Assembly (NCBI GenBank): GCA_027858215.1
Contig: JAQIDD010000107.1
Location: 1 to 6,502, forward strand
Origin: Candidatus Delongbacteria bacterium
GTDB lineage: Bacteria > Bacteroidota > Bacteroidia > Bacteroidales > ML635J-15
Direction: 5' to 3'
DNA: 6,502 nucleotides
In this document: piece by piece, positions 4,944 to 6,502 of the stretch
How the letters are laid out: the number at the start of each line of letters is the position of its first letter
Position numbering within the stretch: position 1 is the first letter of the stretch
Notes under the pieces: generated by a model
What the model saw: the letters and a program-made list of their open reading frames with translations, nothing else
Told to the model about the DNA's origin: nothing
The model's database searches: none
Program-made: the position numbers and the translations under genes

Positions 4944-6296
4944 CAGCCCTTTTTTACAAACGGCGGATTTGAAACCTGGAACAATGAACTAATGTACAGG
5001 AACCCCGATCCGTGGTTCAGTTCAAACATGCAATTGTATATGATGGGCGCAGAGAACAACATTACCCGTACGGAGGATGCATACCACGGCAGTTTTGCCG
5101 CCCACCTGGAAACCGTAAGCCTTGGTGGGGATACCGTTTTTGGCCTTATGATGATTTCCAGTGGCTATGATCTGATGAGTGGAGGTATTCCATACAGCAC
5201 CACACCGGATTCCATGTATTGTTATGCCAAATTTAACATTCAACCCAACGACACGGCAACCATGGGTGTGTTTTTCAGAAAGAACGGAAACAACATTGGC
5301 GCGGCATTTATAAGCTTTACTGGCGAACAAACAGGATATCATCGATTTTCCACCCCGGTAAATGCATCAGAAACTCCGGATACCCTGAGTGCTTTTGTGT
5401 GCAGTTCCACCCCGGGAGAAACACCGGATATCCCCGGAAGTGAAATTTTCATTGATTCTATCGGGTTTATTGGCGGGGATCCTTTTCCCAACGGGGACAT
5501 GGAAAACTGGAACGATGTTGTTGTAGAAGAACCCTACGACTGGTTTACCACCAATTACGGGAACGTGATGGATGAAAATTACGCCGTGACAAAATCCAAT
5601 GACAGTTATGCAGGAAACTTTGCCGCCAGGATAGAAAACACAGTGACCATGTGGGGTGATACCATGGCCCTGGTAACAAAAGGCAGGCTTACTGAAGAGG
5701 GACCGGCCGGTGGCATTTATGTGGATGACAACCCCAACCTGGTCTCCGGGTATTACAAATACACACCTGTCTCTACCGACACAGCCATGGCTATGGTTAC
5801 CACCTCTTACTATGATGATGTGGCCGGGGAATCGGTATTACTGGATTCCTTTCTGGTAATGCTGCCAGAAGTATCAACCTATACGTATTTTGAACTTCCC
5901 CTGCCAAACACGGCGCAACAGGCCGATACGCTGAATATTGTAATTGCTGCCGGAAACATGCATGAGGGAGAAACTGGGTACCCGGGAAGCGTACTGCTGC
6001 TGGATGAAATGACTGTGGATTATTATGAAGGGATCACATCAGGTGACATCACTGAACGTAAGATACCGTATCCCAATCCTGCCAGCAATTCCCTGTTTCT
6101 TACACCATCCGGAAAACAGGATGTGGTGTTTGAATTGTATGACTTAACCGGCAAAAAGGTCATGTGTAAAACATTCAAAGAAGTGCAACAAAACAGAATT
6201 AAAATTGATGTCAGCAACATGACACCGGGTACATACATGTACAATTATCACGATGATGTTTCCTCATACGCAGGAAAACTTGTGATAACACACTGA
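4887..6296 (+). CDS. Secreted protein with two PCMD-like modules and a T9SS type A sorting domain
   Basis: The gene is complete at 469 residues, from ATG at 4887 to TGA at 6294-6296. The start is supported by an immediate signal peptide (Met-Lys-Lys, a hydrophobic core, probable cleavage between Ser19 and Gln20) and by the promoter just upstream. Residues about 22-196 and 199-380 are two copies of one module. Each opens with N-G-(G/D)-(F/M)-E-(T/N)-W-N, then D-(P)-W-F-(S/T)-(S/T)-N and (S/G/N)-F-A-A-(H/R)-(L/I)-E. Each has a G-G-I-(P)-Y segment followed by Y-x-K/Y-(F/Y) and closes with (E/V)-(I/L)-(F/L)-(I/L)-D. This pattern fits the PCMD (putative carbohydrate metabolism) family, a jelly-roll like a carbohydrate-binding module. 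Residues 386-469 are a T9SS sorting domain with Y-P-N-P at 395-398 (6069-6080). It is probably a secreted or surface glycan-contact protein; no catalytic motif was recognised. GC content is intermediate and fairly even, unlike the neighbouring giant gene. Confidence 0.93.
   Translation: MKKLILMTSLVFAGIALFSQPFFTNGGFETWNNELMYRNPDPWFSSNMQLYMMGAENNITRTEDAYHGSFAAHLETVSLGGDTVFGLMMISSGYDLMSGGIPYSTTPDSMYCYAKFNIQPNDTATMGVFFRKNGNNIGAAFISFTGEQTGYHRFSTPVNASETPDTLSAFVCSSTPGETPDIPGSEIFIDSIGFIGGDPFPNGDMENWNDVVVEEPYDWFTTNYGNVMDENYAVTKSNDSYAGNFAARIENTVTMWGDTMALVTKGRLTEEGPAGGIYVDDNPNLVSGYYKYTPVSTDTAMAMVTTSYYDDVAGESVLLDSFLVMLPEVSTYTYFELPLPNTAQQADTLNIVIAAGNMHEGETGYPGSVLLLDEMTVDYYEGITSGDITERKIPYPNPASNSLFLTPSGKQDVVFELYDLTGKKVMCKTFKEVQQNRIKIDVSNMTPGTYMYNYHDDVSSYAGKLVITH
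6042..6293 (+). other. T9SS type A C-terminal sorting domain of the PCMD-like protein
   Basis: The domain covers residues about 386-469. It has Y-P-N-P at 6069-6080, then N-S-L-F-L, F-E-L-Y-D-L-T-G-K-K-V, I-D-V-S-N-M-T-P-G-T-Y and a terminal strand A-G-K-L-V-I-T-H. These are the three standard blocks of the family (YPNP, G-K/R-x-V, and M-x-x-G-x-Y followed by K-x-V/I). Confidence 0.93.
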
Positions 6297-6334
6297 GGAG
6301 TATCAATCAATACAGTTGTAGTGTTTGATTCATG

Positions 6335-6356
6335 AATTTTGTGCAAATTTTGTGCA
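6335..6356. repeat. Perfect 11-base tandem duplication
   Basis: AATTTTGTGCA occurs at 6335-6345 and again, directly adjacent, at 6346-6356. The second copy runs into the palindromic nonamer GTGCAGCAC (6352-6360). Tandem operator-like or recombinase-site-like half repeats can look like this, but there is no adjacent regulator or integrase gene in the window to support either. Confidence 0.6.
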
Positions 6357-6420
6357 GCACTTTAATACATAGATTAAATACTTAAGGTAATCAGCATGTT
6401 ATGTTTAGAATATCTGTAAG

Positions 6421-6486
6421 GCCATAGTGAAAATCTCGTCCCCTTATGAACCATTAGCCATAGTGATATTTTCGGCACGAGGTTTT
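6421..6486. repeat. Imperfect palindromic element containing a 10-base direct repeat
   Basis: GCCATAGTGA occurs at 6421-6430 and 6457-6466. Overlapping this, AAAATCTCGT (6430-6439) and ACGAGGTTTT (6477-6486) form a 10-position inverted repeat with a single G-T wobble around a 37-base loop. The combination looks like an intergenic repeat or a structured RNA rather than chance, but it lies near the window edge and its full extent cannot be seen. Confidence 0.45.
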
Positions 6487-6502
6487 GGTGCCTGGTGAGG
6501 TC

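Larger units (their letters stand above)
6297..6502. other. Non-coding stretch after the PCMD-like gene
   Basis: No open reading frame here has coding character; the longest Met-initiated frame I traced on the minus strand is 27 codons. The stretch is AT-rich and holds a weak AATCAA (6305-6310) / TTGATT (6325-6330) inverted repeat soon after the stop codon, the palindrome ATTCATGAAT (6328-6337), an 11-base tandem duplication (6335-6356) and a repeat element (6421-6486). The early inverted repeat might contribute to termination, but its stem is only six A/T-rich pairs. The next gene must begin beyond the window. Confidence 0.6.

Noticed and set aside
6471..6482. TTCGGCACGAGG, similar to a commercial cDNA cloning adaptor
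   Set aside because: The match is short, the flanking sequence continues naturally on both sides, and part of it is an arm of the local inverted repeat. Chance is more likely than contamination, though a vector screen would settle it.

Overview
The window reads as part of a Bacteroidota (Bacteroidetes) genome. Two consecutive + strand genes both end in a type IX secretion (T9SS) type A sorting domain with a Tyr-Pro-Asn-Pro motif. The second gene has a Bacteroidetes-style promoter element (TAnnTTTG) and no Shine-Dalgarno sequence. The domain types (LamG-like, Ig-like, PKD, CARDB-like, PCMD-like) are typical of large surface or secreted proteins in this phylum. Genus and species cannot be told from the sequence.

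Layout: positions 1-4686 hold the 3' part of a very large modular surface protein. Its frame is open from the first base, so the true start lies upstream. It consists of a long module that occurs twice (end of a LamG-like domain, three Ig-like repeats, then PKD repeats), followed by a CARDB-like domain and the T9SS sorting domain. Positions 4687-4886 are a 200-base spacer with three hairpins and the promoter of the next gene. Positions 4887-6296 hold a complete 469-residue secreted protein with a signal peptide, two copies of a PCMD-like (carbohydrate-binding-type beta-sandwich) module and a second T9SS sorting domain. Positions 6297-6502 carry no convincing gene but contain an 11-base tandem duplication and a palindromic/direct-repeat element.

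Both proteins are expected to cross the inner membrane by Sec, cross the outer membrane by T9SS, and be anchored to the cell surface or released. They look like adhesion or glycan-contact proteins rather than enzymes. Nothing in the window ties them to one pathway.

The most unusual signal is inside the first gene. Up to about position 2130 the coding sequence is AT-rich (hand-counted 60-base blocks of 22-38% GC, almost all codons ending in A/T). Within about 130 bases it changes to 53-60% GC with mostly C/G-ending codons, without breaking the frame and in the middle of a LamG-like domain. The two halves also carry the two diverged copies of the same module. This suggests a mosaic gene built by recombination or domain acquisition, or else an assembly chimera. 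I found no sign of a new enzymatic, defence or RNA-guided system here.
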